DNA of 64,000 nucleotides from Paraburkholderia podalyriae (lineage in GTDB: Bacteria > Pseudomonadota > Gammaproteobacteria > Burkholderiales > Burkholderiaceae), in the NCBI RefSeq assembly GCF_014397785.1, contig NZ_VZQQ01000023.1:35980-99979 (forward strand). Direction: 5' to 3'. Numbering within the stretch: position 1 is the first letter of the stretch; each line of letters opens with the position of its first letter. Made by a program: the position numbers and the translations under genes. This document shows positions 15,222 through 23,952 of the stretch, piece after piece. The notes beneath the pieces were generated by a model. That model worked only from the letters and a program-made list of their open reading frames with translations. It was not told the origin of the DNA and did not search any database.

Positions 15222-16340
15222 TCAAATCAGCACGAGATTATCGCGATGAATCAGCTCTGGCTCGAGCATATAGCCGAGCACCGACTCGATCTCACCGCTC
15301 GGACGCCGCTGGATCAGCTTGGTTTCCGCGCTGCTGTAGTTCGTCAAACCACGTGCGACCTCGCGCCCCGACGCGCTCAGGCAGGCGATCACCTCGCCGC
15401 GCGCAAACGCGCCCTGCACGCCGACGATGCCGATGGGCAGCAGGCTCTTGCCGCCGGCGGTCAGTTTTTCGACCGCGCCGTCGTCGATCACTACGTGGCC
15501 GCGCACCTGCAGGTGATCGGCCATCCATTGCTTGCGCGCCGCCATGCGCGCGGTGCGCGCGATCAGTTGCGTGCCGATCGCCTCGCCCGCCGCCAGCCTC
15601 AGCAGCACGTCCGCCTCGCGCCCACTTGCGATCGCCGTATTGGCGCCGCTATGGGCCGCGCGCTTCGCGGCGAGAATCTTGGTCAGCATGCCGCCGCGGC
15701 CGAGACTCGAGCCCACTCCACCCGCCATCGCCTCCAGTTCTGCCGCGCCGGCGTCGGCCTGCTGGACGAGCGTCGCGTTCGGGTCCTTGCGCGGATCGGC
15801 GGTGAAGAGGCCTTGCTGGTCCGTCAGAATGATCAGCGCGTCGCCCTCGATCAGATTGGCGACCAGCGCGCCGAGCGTGTCGTTGTCGCCGAACTTGATT
15901 TCGTCGGTGACGACCGTGTCGTTCTCGTTAATGATCGGCACGACACCGAGTCGCAGCAGCGTGAGCAGCGTGGAGCGCGCATTCAGATAGCGCTCGCGGT
16001 CGGCGAGGTCGGCGTGCGTAAGCAGGATCTGCGCGGTCTGGATGGAATGCTCGGCGAAGCGGCTTTCGTACACCTGCGCGAGGCCCATCTGACCGACCGC
16101 CGCGGCCGCCTGCAACTCATCGATTTCACGCGGCCGCTTCGTCCAGCCAAGCCGCTGCATGCCCTCGGCGATCGCACCCGAGCTGACCAACACCACTTCC
16201 TTGCCCTGCGCGCGCAGCGCGGCAATCTGCGCGGCCCAGCGGCCGATCGCCGCATGATCGAGGCCGCGCCCGTCGTTCGTGACGAGGCTCGAACCGACTT
16301 TGATGACCAATCGCCGTGAATCTGCGATGACGGAACGCAT
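15222..16340 (-). CDS. proB: glutamate 5-kinase
   Basis: ProB phosphorylates L-glutamate to gamma-glutamyl phosphate, the first step of proline synthesis. The product has 372 residues (E. coli 367). The amino acid kinase domain runs about 1-260 with VIKVGSSLV near the N-terminus, INENDTV, and KFGDNDTLGALVA for substrate binding. A C-terminal PUA domain occupies about 280-370. The ATG at 16338-16340 is preceded by GGGAGG 9 nt upstream, which settles the start against a longer open frame. obgE lies 68 bp upstream on the same strand, the common obgE-proB pairing in this group. Confidence 0.96.
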   Translation of the reverse strand: MRSVIADSRRLVIKVGSSLVTNDGRGLDHAAIGRWAAQIAALRAQGKEVVLVSSGAIAEGMQRLGWTKRPREIDELQAAAAVGQMGLAQVYESRFAEHSIQTAQILLTHADLADRERYLNARSTLLTLLRLGVVPIINENDTVVTDEIKFGDNDTLGALVANLIEGDALIILTDQQGLFTADPRKDPNATLVQQADAGAAELEAMAGGVGSSLGRGGMLTKILAAKRAAHSGANTAIASGREADVLLRLAAGEAIGTQLIARTARMAARKQWMADHLQVRGHVVIDDGAVEKLTAGGKSLLPIGIVGVQGAFARGEVIACLSASGREVARGLTNYSSAETKLIQRRPSGEIESVLGYMLEPELIHRDNLVLI

Positions 16341-16408
16341 TGTGCGCTGCCTCCCAAGATGATGCGTACGCATGTCGACGCCCGCCGCTGGCGCCGGCGC
16401 TCGATTTG

Positions 16409-17530
16409 TTATTCCTGCGGATCGGTGCCGGCTTCGCCGGTCGCGGCCGGTATTTGCGTCCCCTCGCGGAAACGCACGTCGGAGGCGAGGTCTTCGGCTT
16501 CGGCCGCGCGTTGCGCGTCGGAATGCTCGGCGAGGTAGTCGAACACCGCGTAGCAAAGATTTTCACAGCCCTGACCTGTCAGCGCCGAGATCTCGAACAC
16601 CGGACCGTCCCAGCCGAAACCTTCGAGGAAAGCCGCCACGCGCGCTTCGCGATCGTCCTCAGGCACCATGTCCAGCTTGTTTAGCACGAGCCAGCGCGGC
16701 TTCTGGTAAAGCTCATCGTCGTACTTGCGCAGTTCGTTGACGATGGCCTTCGCTTCGACGACCGGATTGATCGATTCATCGAACGGCGCAATGTCGACGA
16801 TGTGCAGCAGCAGGCCAGTGCGCTGCAGGTGACGCAGGAACTGATGGCCGAGGCCGGCGCCTTCCGCCGCGCCTTCGATCAGCCCCGGAATGTCGGCGAT
16901 CACGAAACTGCGGCTCGGCCCCACGCGCACGACGCCGAGATTCGGCGCGAGCGTAGTGAACGGGTAATCGGCGATTTTCGGCTTCGCGTTCGATACCGAC
17001 GAGATAAACGTCGACTTGCCGGCATTCGGCATGCCGAGCAGACCGACGTCGGCCAGCACCTTGAGTTCAAGGCGCACCATCCGGCGCTCGCCCGGCTTGC
17101 CGTCGGTCTTCTGACGCGGCGCGCGGTTCGTGCTGGACTTGAAATGCAGATTGCCGAGGCCGCCGGCTCCGCCTTGCGCGATCTGCACGCTCTGGTTGTG
17201 CTCAGTCAGATCGGCGATCAGTTCGCCGGTTTCCATGTCCGTGATGGTGGTGCCGACCGGCATGCGCAACGTGATGTCGTCGCCGCCCTTGCCGTAACAA
17301 TCCGAGCCGCGGCCGTTTTCGCCGTTGCGCGCCAGATGTTTTTTGGCGTAGCGGTAATCGATCAGCGTGTTGATGTTGCGGTCAGCAACCGCGATCACGC
17401 TGCCGCCCCGGCCGCCGTCACCGCCATCGGGACCGCCGAACGGAACGAATTTCTCGCGGCGCATCGACGCGCTGCCATCCCCTCCGTCGCCGGCGATGAC
17501 TTCAATCCTCGCTTCGTCAATGAACTTCAT
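16409..17530 (-). CDS. obgE: ribosome-associated GTPase Obg
   Basis: Obg is an essential GTPase in 50S subunit maturation and stress signalling. The protein has 373 residues. The glycine-rich Obg fold covers about 1-158 (starting MKFIDEARIEVIAGDGGDG). The GTPase domain has G1 GMPNAGKST (about 166-174), switch motif DIPGLIEGA and NKLD. The C-terminal tail is acidic and variable, as usual. GGAG lies 7 nt before the ATG. rpmA and rplU precede it on the same strand, but a strong terminator at 17706-17736 separates them, so obgE should have its own promoter in 17531-17700. Confidence 0.97.
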   Translation of the reverse strand: MKFIDEARIEVIAGDGGDGSASMRREKFVPFGGPDGGDGGRGGSVIAVADRNINTLIDYRYAKKHLARNGENGRGSDCYGKGGDDITLRMPVGTTITDMETGELIADLTEHNQSVQIAQGGAGGLGNLHFKSSTNRAPRQKTDGKPGERRMVRLELKVLADVGLLGMPNAGKSTFISSVSNAKPKIADYPFTTLAPNLGVVRVGPSRSFVIADIPGLIEGAAEGAGLGHQFLRHLQRTGLLLHIVDIAPFDESINPVVEAKAIVNELRKYDDELYQKPRWLVLNKLDMVPEDDREARVAAFLEGFGWDGPVFEISALTGQGCENLCYAVFDYLAEHSDAQRAAEAEDLASDVRFREGTQIPAATGEAGTDPQE

Positions 17531-17705
17531 GCGTTACTCCATCCCGTGGTGTACTGCCCGATTCGATGCAGGGGGTTGATACTGATTGGATTCTGCTATT
17601 TTGCCGCGCGCGCCGTGCATTGATCAATCGACCGAACGGCATAGTCGCCGGCGACAAGCGGTTAGCTGCGCGGCTTCGCCGCCACTCGAAAGAGGCGCCG
17701 CAATA

Positions 17706-17736
17706 AAAAAGGCCCCGCGAACTTCGCGGGGCCTTT
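17706..17736 (-). terminator. rplU-rpmA terminator
   Basis: Perfect arms (aaaggccccgcg and its complement around the loop aactt) form a GC-rich stem. On the minus strand it is followed by a T run, 30 nt after the rpmA stop. Confidence 0.9.
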
Positions 17737-17766
17737 TCCGGTCCTGAAGCCCGTGCCTGATAAAAC

Positions 17767-18027
17767 TCAGGCTGCCGGGACGACGGAAACGGTGTGCTTC
17801 TTCGCCGCGCCCTTCGTCGAGAACTGGACGTGGCCGTCCTTCAGCGCGAACAGGGTGTGATCCTTGCCCATGCCGACGTTCTCACCAGCGTGCATGCGCG
17901 TACCGCGCTGACGCACGATGATGCCACCAGCATTGATAGCCTGGCCGCCGTAAACCTTGACGCCGAGGCGCTTCGATTCAGAGTCGCGGCCGTTCCGGGA
18001 CGATCCGCCTGCCTTTTTGTGTGCCAT
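17767..18027 (-). CDS. rpmA: 50S ribosomal protein L27
   Basis: This is an 86-residue ribosomal protein with the standard bacterial N-terminus MAHKKAGGSSRNGRDSESKR, which reaches the peptidyl transferase centre. The C-terminal beta barrel ends KKHTVSVVPAA. It follows rplU by 25 bp, the conserved L21-L27 operon, and a terminator comes directly after. Confidence 0.98.
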   Translation of the reverse strand: MAHKKAGGSSRNGRDSESKRLGVKVYGGQAINAGGIIVRQRGTRMHAGENVGMGKDHTLFALKDGHVQFSTKGAAKKHTVSVVPAA

Positions 18028-18052
18028 TTGATTTGCTCCTTAACCGATGCGC

Positions 18053-18364
18053 TTACGCGTTGATCGCGTCGATGCGCAGTTCGGTATAGTTCTGGCGGTG
18101 GCCGCCATGCTTCTGGTAGTGCTTCCGGCGACGCATCTTGAAGATCGTCACTTTGGCGTGACGACCTTGCGACACGACGGTAGCCTTGACGGAAGCCCCA
18201 CTGACCAGCGGCGTACCGAACTTAATCGATTCGCCTTCGCCCACTGCGAGAACCTGGTCGAGCGTGATTTCAGCGTCAATGTCTGCCGGTATCTGTTCTA
18301 CTTTAAGTTTTTCGCCGACGGCAACCTTGTACTGCTTGCCACCGGTTTTTATGACCGCGTACAT
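18053..18364 (-). CDS. rplU: 50S ribosomal protein L21
   Basis: This is a 103-residue ribosomal protein that binds 23S rRNA. It starts MYAVIKTGGKQYKV and contains the conserved C-terminal block KMRRRKHYQKHGGHRQ. The ATG at 18362-18364 has GAGG 7 nt upstream; a longer upstream reading is excluded by the promoter at 18419-18447. First gene of the L21-L27 operon. Confidence 0.98.
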   Translation of the reverse strand: MYAVIKTGGKQYKVAVGEKLKVEQIPADIDAEITLDQVLAVGEGESIKFGTPLVSGASVKATVVSQGRHAKVTIFKMRRRKHYQKHGGHRQNYTELRIDAINA

Positions 18365-18418
18365 TGAGAACCTCACTCTGTATTCATTTTTCCCACGCAC
18401 CGCGCGCGGAAACTGTCG

Positions 18419-18447
18419 ATTATACATAGAGTTAGCTGCTCGGTCAA
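18419..18447 (-). promoter_or_regulatory. rplU-rpmA promoter
   Basis: On the minus strand: TTGACC (18447-18442), an exact 17-bp spacer, then a perfect TATAAT (18424-18419). The leader before rplU is about 45-50 nt. This is one of the two strongest promoters visible in the window. Confidence 0.85.
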
Positions 18448-18615
18448 AACCTGCTCACCAAACCGTCTACTGTCCGGCTTCTCGCTTTCTCACAGATGGT
18501 CGCATGCGGTAACCAGCGACGCGCGGTGCCCCGCAGACGGCCTCGGGGGCAGTCCTTGCGCCATGCGAAACGCATCCGCGCCGCACCCGACGACCCGGAA
18601 ACGCCCCGATCACCT

Positions 18616-18621
18616 TATAAT
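18616..18621 (+). promoter_or_regulatory. candidate ispB -10 element
   Basis: A perfect TATAAT lies 26 bp upstream of the ispB ATG, divergent from the rplU promoter. The matching -35 is weak, so the call is tentative. Confidence 0.45.
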
Positions 18622-18647
18622 TCGCGGCACTACCCAATTCAGCCATC

Positions 18648-19640
18648 ATGTCGTCGACTGCCACCCCCTCCCCCAACGTCGCCAGCCTGCTTGCTCCGAT
18701 CGCCGAAGACATGCAGCAGGTCAATCGCGTCATCCGGCAACGTCTTGCGTCGGACGTGATGCTGATCAATCAGATTTCCGAGTACATCATCAGCGCCGGC
18801 GGCAAGCGGCTGCGGCCCGCGCTGTTGTTGCTGGTGGCGGGCGCGCTTGGCGACACGACGGGGCACCGGCACGAGCTGGCCGCGGTCGTCGAATTCATCC
18901 ACACGGCCACACTGCTGCATGACGACGTGGTCGACGAGTCCGACCTGCGGCGCGGTCGCCAGACCGCCAACGCGTTGTTCGGCAATGCCGCGAGCGTTCT
19001 GGTCGGCGATTTTCTGTATTCACGCTCGTTCCAGATGATGGTCGGCGTGGGCAAGATGCGCGTGATGGAGATCCTGTCGGAGGCGACCAACATCATCTCC
19101 GAAGGCGAAGTTCTGCAGTTGTTGAACATGCACGATGCGGACGTCGACGAAGCCCGATACATGCAGGTGATCCGCTACAAGACCGCAAAGTTGTTCGAGG
19201 CGGCCGCTCAGCTCGGCGCGGTGCTGGCCGGCGCCGACGCGAAAACCGAAGCCGCCGCTGCGGAATACGGCCGCCGCATCGGTACCGCGTTCCAGATCAT
19301 GGACGACTGGCTCGATTACACGGGTACGGCCGAGTCGATGGGCAAGAACGCCGGCGACGATCTGCGCGAAGGCAAACCGACGCTTCCGCTCATCTATCTG
19401 ATCGAACGCGGTACGCCGGAGCAGTCGGCGCTCGCGCGCGAAGCAATCGAGCAAGGCGGCACCGACCGGTTCGATACGATTTTCGACGCGATCACGCGCT
19501 CGGGCGCACTCGACCACACTCTCGAGTGCGCGAAACAGGAAGCTCAGGCAGCCGCAGCAGCAATTTCCTCGTTTCCCCATTCCATTTTTAAAGAGAGCCT
19601 GCTAGAATTATGCTCTTACTCGACGGCAAGGCAGTCTTGA
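18648..19640 (+). CDS. ispB: octaprenyl diphosphate synthase
   Basis: IspB is a trans-prenyltransferase that lengthens farnesyl diphosphate to the side chain of ubiquinone. The product has 330 residues. The two aspartate-rich motifs are visible: HDDVVDESDLRRG (first, about residue 85) and MDDWLDY (second, about 215), which bind Mg-diphosphate. GGKRLRPAL near residue 50 is the isopentenyl diphosphate site. It diverges from rplU, the same arrangement as in E. coli. Chain length (C40) is inferred from orthology. Confidence 0.95.
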   Translation: MSSTATPSPNVASLLAPIAEDMQQVNRVIRQRLASDVMLINQISEYIISAGGKRLRPALLLLVAGALGDTTGHRHELAAVVEFIHTATLLHDDVVDESDLRRGRQTANALFGNAASVLVGDFLYSRSFQMMVGVGKMRVMEILSEATNIISEGEVLQLLNMHDADVDEARYMQVIRYKTAKLFEAAAQLGAVLAGADAKTEAAAAEYGRRIGTAFQIMDDWLDYTGTAESMGKNAGDDLREGKPTLPLIYLIERGTPEQSALAREAIEQGGTDRFDTIFDAITRSGALDHTLECAKQEAQAAAAAISSFPHSIFKESLLELCSYSTARQS

Positions 19641-19689
19641 ACGAGACTGAACCGGCGAATCAGTCCGAGTCGAGTCGGCAGTACCAAAT

Positions 19690-19766
19690 CGGGGTGTAGC
19701 TTAGCCTGGTAGAGCGCTACGTTCGGGACGTAGAGGCCGGAGGTTCGAATCCTCTCACCCCGACCA
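19690..19766 (+). tRNA. tRNA-Pro (anticodon CGG)
   Basis: This is a 77-nt cloverleaf with acceptor stem CGGGGTG pairing CACCCCG, D-loop AGCCTGGT, anticodon stem CTACG/CGTAG around the loop TTCGGGA (anticodon CGG, reading CCG), T-loop GGTTCGAATCC and encoded CCA end. A TAGAAT-like -10 inside the end of ispB (near 19604) may drive it. A terminator follows at 19792. Confidence 0.97.
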
Positions 19767-19791
19767 GATTCACCTTGTTCACTCAGGTTTC

Positions 19792-19825
19792 AAAAACCGC
19801 CGCAGCATTGCTCGGCGGTTTTTTG
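19792..19825 (+). terminator. terminator of the tRNA-Pro gene
   Basis: Arms aaaaaccgccg (19792-19802) and cggcggttttt (19813-19823) enclose a 10-nt loop, followed by more T. It lies 26 nt after the tRNA and argues against the downstream membrane protein starting as early as 19775. Confidence 0.88.
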
Positions 19826-19987
19826 TTTTGCGCGGCGAATTTCGCTGCTTCAATACTGCGCTGCGCCGCTGTCTTTCCCTTCTGGCGGCGCGCATATCGC
19901 AGCTCTCGCGGCAGCCGCCGTCCACGGTGGAACGCACAGCCCCCTCTGCTATATTCTCTCCATCCTTTCCCTTATTTTTCCCGACGC

Positions 19988-21286
19988 GTGGAACAACTTC
20001 CTTTATGGGCGCAGATCGGCGCCGTCCTTCTGCTGCTCGTCTGCTCCGCCTTCTTTTCCATTTCCGAGACAGCGATGATGGCGCTCAATCGTCATCGCCT
20101 CAAACATCTCGCCAGCAAAAACACGCTCGGCGCGAAAACGACCCAAGGCCTGCTCGCGAAAACCGATCAGTTGCTGAGCGTGATCCTGATCGGCAACAAC
20201 CTGTTCAACACGATCATTCCGGTACTGACCACATCTGTCGCGTTGCATACGTTCGGCCGCAATAGCCTCGTGCTGTCGATAGCGACCGGTATCGTCGCAT
20301 TCCTCATCATCGTTTTCGCGGAAATCACGCCAAAGATCGTCGGCGCGACGTTTCCCGAGAAAATCGCGCTACCCGCGAGCCTGCTGATTGCCCCGCTGAT
20401 GCGCGTCGCAAGACCGTTGATCTGGTTCGTCAACCTGTTCGCCACCGGCATCCTGCGCGTGCTGCACATCAATACGAAGGGCGCGCGCGACCAGCGGCTG
20501 TCCACCGAGGAACTGCGCACCATCGTGCTCGAGTCGGGCAGCTTCATGCCGACCAAACACCGCAGCATCCTGCTGAACCTGTTCGACCTCGAAAACATCT
20601 CCGTCGATGACGTGATGATCCCGCGCCGCCGTATCGAGGCGCTCGACTTCGACGCCCCGTTCGAACAGATCCTGCATCAACTGGAGACCTGCTATCACAA
20701 CAAGCTGATCGTCTACCAGGGCGACATCGACCGCGTGCTCGGTGTGCTACACGTGCGCAAGACGCTGTCAGCGCTGCACAACCAGGAGCTTGAACGCGAT
20801 ACCCTGCGCGAGCTGCTCGCCGAGCCGTACTTCGTGCCGAGCGGCACGCCGGTGTTCCAGCAGCTGCAATACTTTCAGGAGAGCCGGCAGCGGATCGCGC
20901 TCGTCGTCAATGAATACGGCGAACTGCAAGGTCTCGTCACGCCAGAGGACATCATCGAGGAGTTGATCGGCGAATTCACCACGTCGATTCCGCGTGGCGC
21001 CAGTTCGCGCGGCGGCTGGAACGAGGCGGGCGAATGCATCGTCGCGGGCAGCATGCCGTTGCGCGAGCTGAACCGCTGGCTGCAACTCGCGCTGCCCACC
21101 GACGGCCCCAGGACCCTCAACGGCCTGATTCTCGAAATCCTCGAAGACATCCCCGACGGCGACGTCTGCGTGCGCATCGGCGACACCAAGCTCGAAGTGA
21201 TGCGCAGCGACGATCAGGCGATCCGCACCGTCAAGCTGTTCAAATCGCCGTCGCGCACGAAGACCGGTAAAGCACGGTCCAGCTGA
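19988..21286 (+). CDS. CNNM/CBS-domain membrane protein (CorB/HlyC-like)
   Basis: This encodes a 432-residue inner membrane protein of the hemolysin/CorB-YfjD family. The N-terminal CNNM (DUF21) domain has about four membrane segments and the motif SISETAMMALNRHRLKHLA. A CBS pair (about 210-330) and a C-terminal CorC_HlyC domain (about 345-425) follow. Relatives are linked to magnesium and cobalt efflux; a haemolytic role is not expected. I chose the GTG at 19988-19990 (protein VEQLPLWAQIG) because longer readings run through the tRNA terminator and give a non-homologous N-terminus. No clear ribosome binding site was found, so the start is moderately sure. Confidence 0.85.
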   Translation: MEQLPLWAQIGAVLLLLVCSAFFSISETAMMALNRHRLKHLASKNTLGAKTTQGLLAKTDQLLSVILIGNNLFNTIIPVLTTSVALHTFGRNSLVLSIATGIVAFLIIVFAEITPKIVGATFPEKIALPASLLIAPLMRVARPLIWFVNLFATGILRVLHINTKGARDQRLSTEELRTIVLESGSFMPTKHRSILLNLFDLENISVDDVMIPRRRIEALDFDAPFEQILHQLETCYHNKLIVYQGDIDRVLGVLHVRKTLSALHNQELERDTLRELLAEPYFVPSGTPVFQQLQYFQESRQRIALVVNEYGELQGLVTPEDIIEELIGEFTTSIPRGASSRGGWNEAGECIVAGSMPLRELNRWLQLALPTDGPRTLNGLILEILEDIPDGDVCVRIGDTKLEVMRSDDQAIRTVKLFKSPSRTKTGKARSS

Positions 21287-21433
21287 ACCTGTCGCCGGCG
21301 CTCGCTGATTCACAGTCAGCATCGCACAGGCTCGCGACACGCACCATTAGCCGAATGGCCGAATGGCATTCGGACGCCCGCAACCGGAAGATGAAGCCGT
21401 CATGTTCTACAGGCGGCTCATCACCGGTCTCTC

Positions 21434-22690
21434 ATGCAAACACCCTTTGCCACCGCCGCGGCATTGCCGCGCCCACCCGCTGTCGACGGCGAAACCAGCG
21501 CAACGAGTCTGAACGATCCCGACAACGCCCCAGCCGTGCGTCTGTTGACCGACACGTTGCACGAAGCGACGCGGCGCAATGCGTCGGACATCCACATCGA
21601 GCCGGCCGAGCATGGTTGGCGTGTGCGGCTACGTATCGACGGCGTGCTGCATGAAATCCCGCGGCCGCCCGCGCATCTGCGCGACGCGTTCGTCACGCGT
21701 GTGAAGGTGCTCGCGCGCATGGACATCGCCGAGCGACGCGTGCCGCAGGACGGCCGGCTACGCCTCGCGACATCGCCAGGACGGTTCGAGGATTACCGCG
21801 TCAATTCGCTGCCGACGCTGTTCGGCGAAAAGCTCGTGCTACGGCGACTCGACGCGTTGCCCGCCGATCTCTCGCTCGATTCGCTCGGCCTCAATCCGGC
21901 ACAGCGTGATACCGTCGACGCCGCGATCCGCGCACCGCACGGCCTGATGCTCGTCACCGGACCGACAGGCAGCGGCAAGACGCTGTCGCTGTACTGCTTC
22001 CTGAATCTGCTGAATGGCGAGGCGCGCAACCTCTGCTCAGTGGAAGACCCGGCCGAGATCCAGCTGGCCGGCATCAACCAGGTCAGCGTGCGCGAAAAAG
22101 CCGGACTGACTTTCGCGGTCGCGCTGCGGGCTTTCCTGCGTCAGGACCCGGACATCATCATGGTCGGCGAAATTCGCGACAACGAAACCGCCGACGTCGC
22201 CGTGAAGGCCGCCCAAACCGGTCATCTCGTGCTGTCCACGCTGCATACGAACGACGCGCCCGCGGCCATCGCGCGGCTCATCGATATCGGTGTCGAGCCG
22301 TACAACCTTGCAGCGGCACTGCGCATAGTGACCGCGCAGCGCCTCGTGCGGCGACTGTGCGTCGCGTGCCGCGCGCCCGCGCCGCATTCAGCGGCTGCGC
22401 TCCATGCCGCGGGCTTCGGCGAACATGCGCTCGACGGCTGGCAACCGTATGCGGCGACCGGCTGCGCGGTTTGCCACGGTATCGGCTATCGGGGGCGCGT
22501 CGGCATCCATCAGGTGATGCCGGTGTCCGATGCGATGCGCGAGCTGATCGTCGCAAGCGCGGGGGCGCACGAGCTGGCACGCCTCGCCCAGACCGAACAG
22601 GTCGCTACGTTACGCGACGCGGCGCTTGCGCGTGTGCGCGACGGCACCACAAGTCTCGCTGAAGCGCTCGCCGCCACGGAGGTCGCATGA
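21434..22690 (+). CDS. pilB: type IV pilus/type II secretion ATPase, short form
   Basis: This is a hexameric secretion ATPase of the GspE/PilB family (418 residues) that powers pilin or pseudopilin assembly. Visible motifs are Walker A GPTGSGKT (about residues 176-183), the Asp box around SVEDPAEIQLAGINQ, Walker B DPDIIMVGEIRD, the His box LSTLHTNDA, and the tetracysteine zinc motif CVAC...CAVC near residues 312-345. The usual N-terminal GspE_N domain of about 150 residues is missing; the protein begins just before the DIHIEP segment. It overlaps pilC by 4 bp (ATGA). No pilin gene is adjacent. Confidence 0.9.
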   Translation: MQTPFATAAALPRPPAVDGETSATSLNDPDNAPAVRLLTDTLHEATRRNASDIHIEPAEHGWRVRLRIDGVLHEIPRPPAHLRDAFVTRVKVLARMDIAERRVPQDGRLRLATSPGRFEDYRVNSLPTLFGEKLVLRRLDALPADLSLDSLGLNPAQRDTVDAAIRAPHGLMLVTGPTGSGKTLSLYCFLNLLNGEARNLCSVEDPAEIQLAGINQVSVREKAGLTFAVALRAFLRQDPDIIMVGEIRDNETADVAVKAAQTGHLVLSTLHTNDAPAAIARLIDIGVEPYNLAAALRIVTAQRLVRRLCVACRAPAPHSAAALHAAGFGEHALDGWQPYAATGCAVCHGIGYRGRVGIHQVMPVSDAMRELIVASAGAHELARLAQTEQVATLRDAALARVRDGTTSLAEALAATEVA

Positions 22691-23925
22691 GTACCGCCGC
22701 GCTGTCACCGACACAGCCGGTCGCAGCCGAACTGCGCTTCAAATGGCGCGGCGTCGACGCGGACGGCGTGCGCCGCAGCGGCACGCTGATCGCACCCGAC
22801 GCGAGCGCCGCGCGCACGATACTCAAACGCGACAACCTCTTTATCGTCGAACTCGCAACGCAAGGGCCGGCGCCACTCCCGAAGACCAGCGCTGCCGATG
22901 TCACGCTATTCACGCGACAACTGTCCAGTCTGCTGCGTGCCGGTTTGCCGCTCGCGCCCGCGCTTGAGCTACTCGCGCAGGCGCCGACGTCGGGCCAGCG
23001 GCAAGGCATGCCGCGCATCGTCGGCACCGTCGCGCGCGACATCACCGCCGGCCTGCGCTTTTCGGCGGCCTTGCAGCGGCACTCGGCGCAGTTCAATGCG
23101 CTGTACTGCCAGCTCGTCGAAGTGGGCGAAGCGGCAGGTGCGCTCGTCACCGTGCTCGCCCGCCTCGCCGACGATCGCGAACGCGCCGCCGCGCAGCGCG
23201 CGAAAGTGCGCGCGGCTCTCACCTATCCGGTCGCGATCCTGCTGCTCGCGGTCGCGATTACCGCTGCGTTGCTGGTGTGGGTCGTGCCGACGTTCAAGCA
23301 GATTTTCGATGGCTTCGGCGCGAAGCTGCCCGCGCCGACGCAGTTCGTGCTGGCGCTCTCGACGGCCGCCGCGCGCTGGAGTGTGCCGCTGTTCGTACTG
23401 ATGGTCGCAACGAGTTCGGCCATCTCGTTGGTGCTGCGCCGTTCGGCAAGCGCGCGCATCCGCTTCGGGCGCGTGTCGCTCAACCTGCCGGTGGCCGGCC
23501 CGCTGCTGCGCACGTTGTGCGCCGCGCGCTGGAGTCGCGCGCTCGGCACGTTGCTGTCCGCCGGTACACCGCTCGCCGACGCGTTCGATTCGCTCACGCA
23601 GGCGACCGGCAATGCATTCTTCGATCGTGCAACGGCAACCATCGCCATGAGACTGCGCCGCGGTGAACGACTCGCCGCGGCGATGCGCGCGGCCCACTGC
23701 TTTCCTCCCGAGGTCGTGCAGCCCGTTGCGGTCGCCGAGGAATCCGGCGCGCTCGACAGAATGCTGCTCGATGTCGCGTCGCTTGCGGATCGCCAGGTCG
23801 ACGACAGGATCGGCACGCTATCGAGCCTGTGCGAACCGCTCGTGATCGTCGTGCTCGGCACGCTGGTCGGCGGCCTCGTCATCGCGATGTATCTTCCCAT
23901 TATTCAACTCGGCAACGTGGTGTAG
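22687..23925 (+). CDS. pilC: type IV pilus inner membrane platform protein
   Basis: This is a type II secretion F-domain protein (412 residues) forming the inner membrane platform on which the PilB ATPase acts. It shows two repeated F domains, each ending in hydrophobic helices (YPVAILLLAVAITAALLVWV near residue 180 and PLVIVVLGTLVGGLVIAMY near the C-terminus). The N-terminal segment (FKWRGVDADGVRRSGTL) is the cytoplasmic portion. Its start overlaps the pilB stop, indicating translational coupling, and pilD follows after 27 bp. Confidence 0.93.
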   Translation: MSTAALSPTQPVAAELRFKWRGVDADGVRRSGTLIAPDASAARTILKRDNLFIVELATQGPAPLPKTSAADVTLFTRQLSSLLRAGLPLAPALELLAQAPTSGQRQGMPRIVGTVARDITAGLRFSAALQRHSAQFNALYCQLVEVGEAAGALVTVLARLADDRERAAAQRAKVRAALTYPVAILLLAVAITAALLVWVVPTFKQIFDGFGAKLPAPTQFVLALSTAAARWSVPLFVLMVATSSAISLVLRRSASARIRFGRVSLNLPVAGPLLRTLCAARWSRALGTLLSAGTPLADAFDSLTQATGNAFFDRATATIAMRLRRGERLAAAMRAAHCFPPEVVQPVAVAEESGALDRMLLDVASLADRQVDDRIGTLSSLCEPLVIVVLGTLVGGLVIAMYLPIIQLGNVV

Positions 23926-23952
23926 CATCGCAGCCGAATCCACTCCATCACC

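Noticed and set aside
16341..16556. Longer N-terminus for ProB
   Set aside because: The added residues are Arg-rich and reach into obgE; the ATG at 16338-16340 has a good ribosome binding site and gives the usual length.
19775..19987. Longer start for the CNNM/CBS membrane protein
   Set aside because: It would begin 8 bp after the tRNA and run through a strong terminator hairpin, and the extra residues do not resemble the family.
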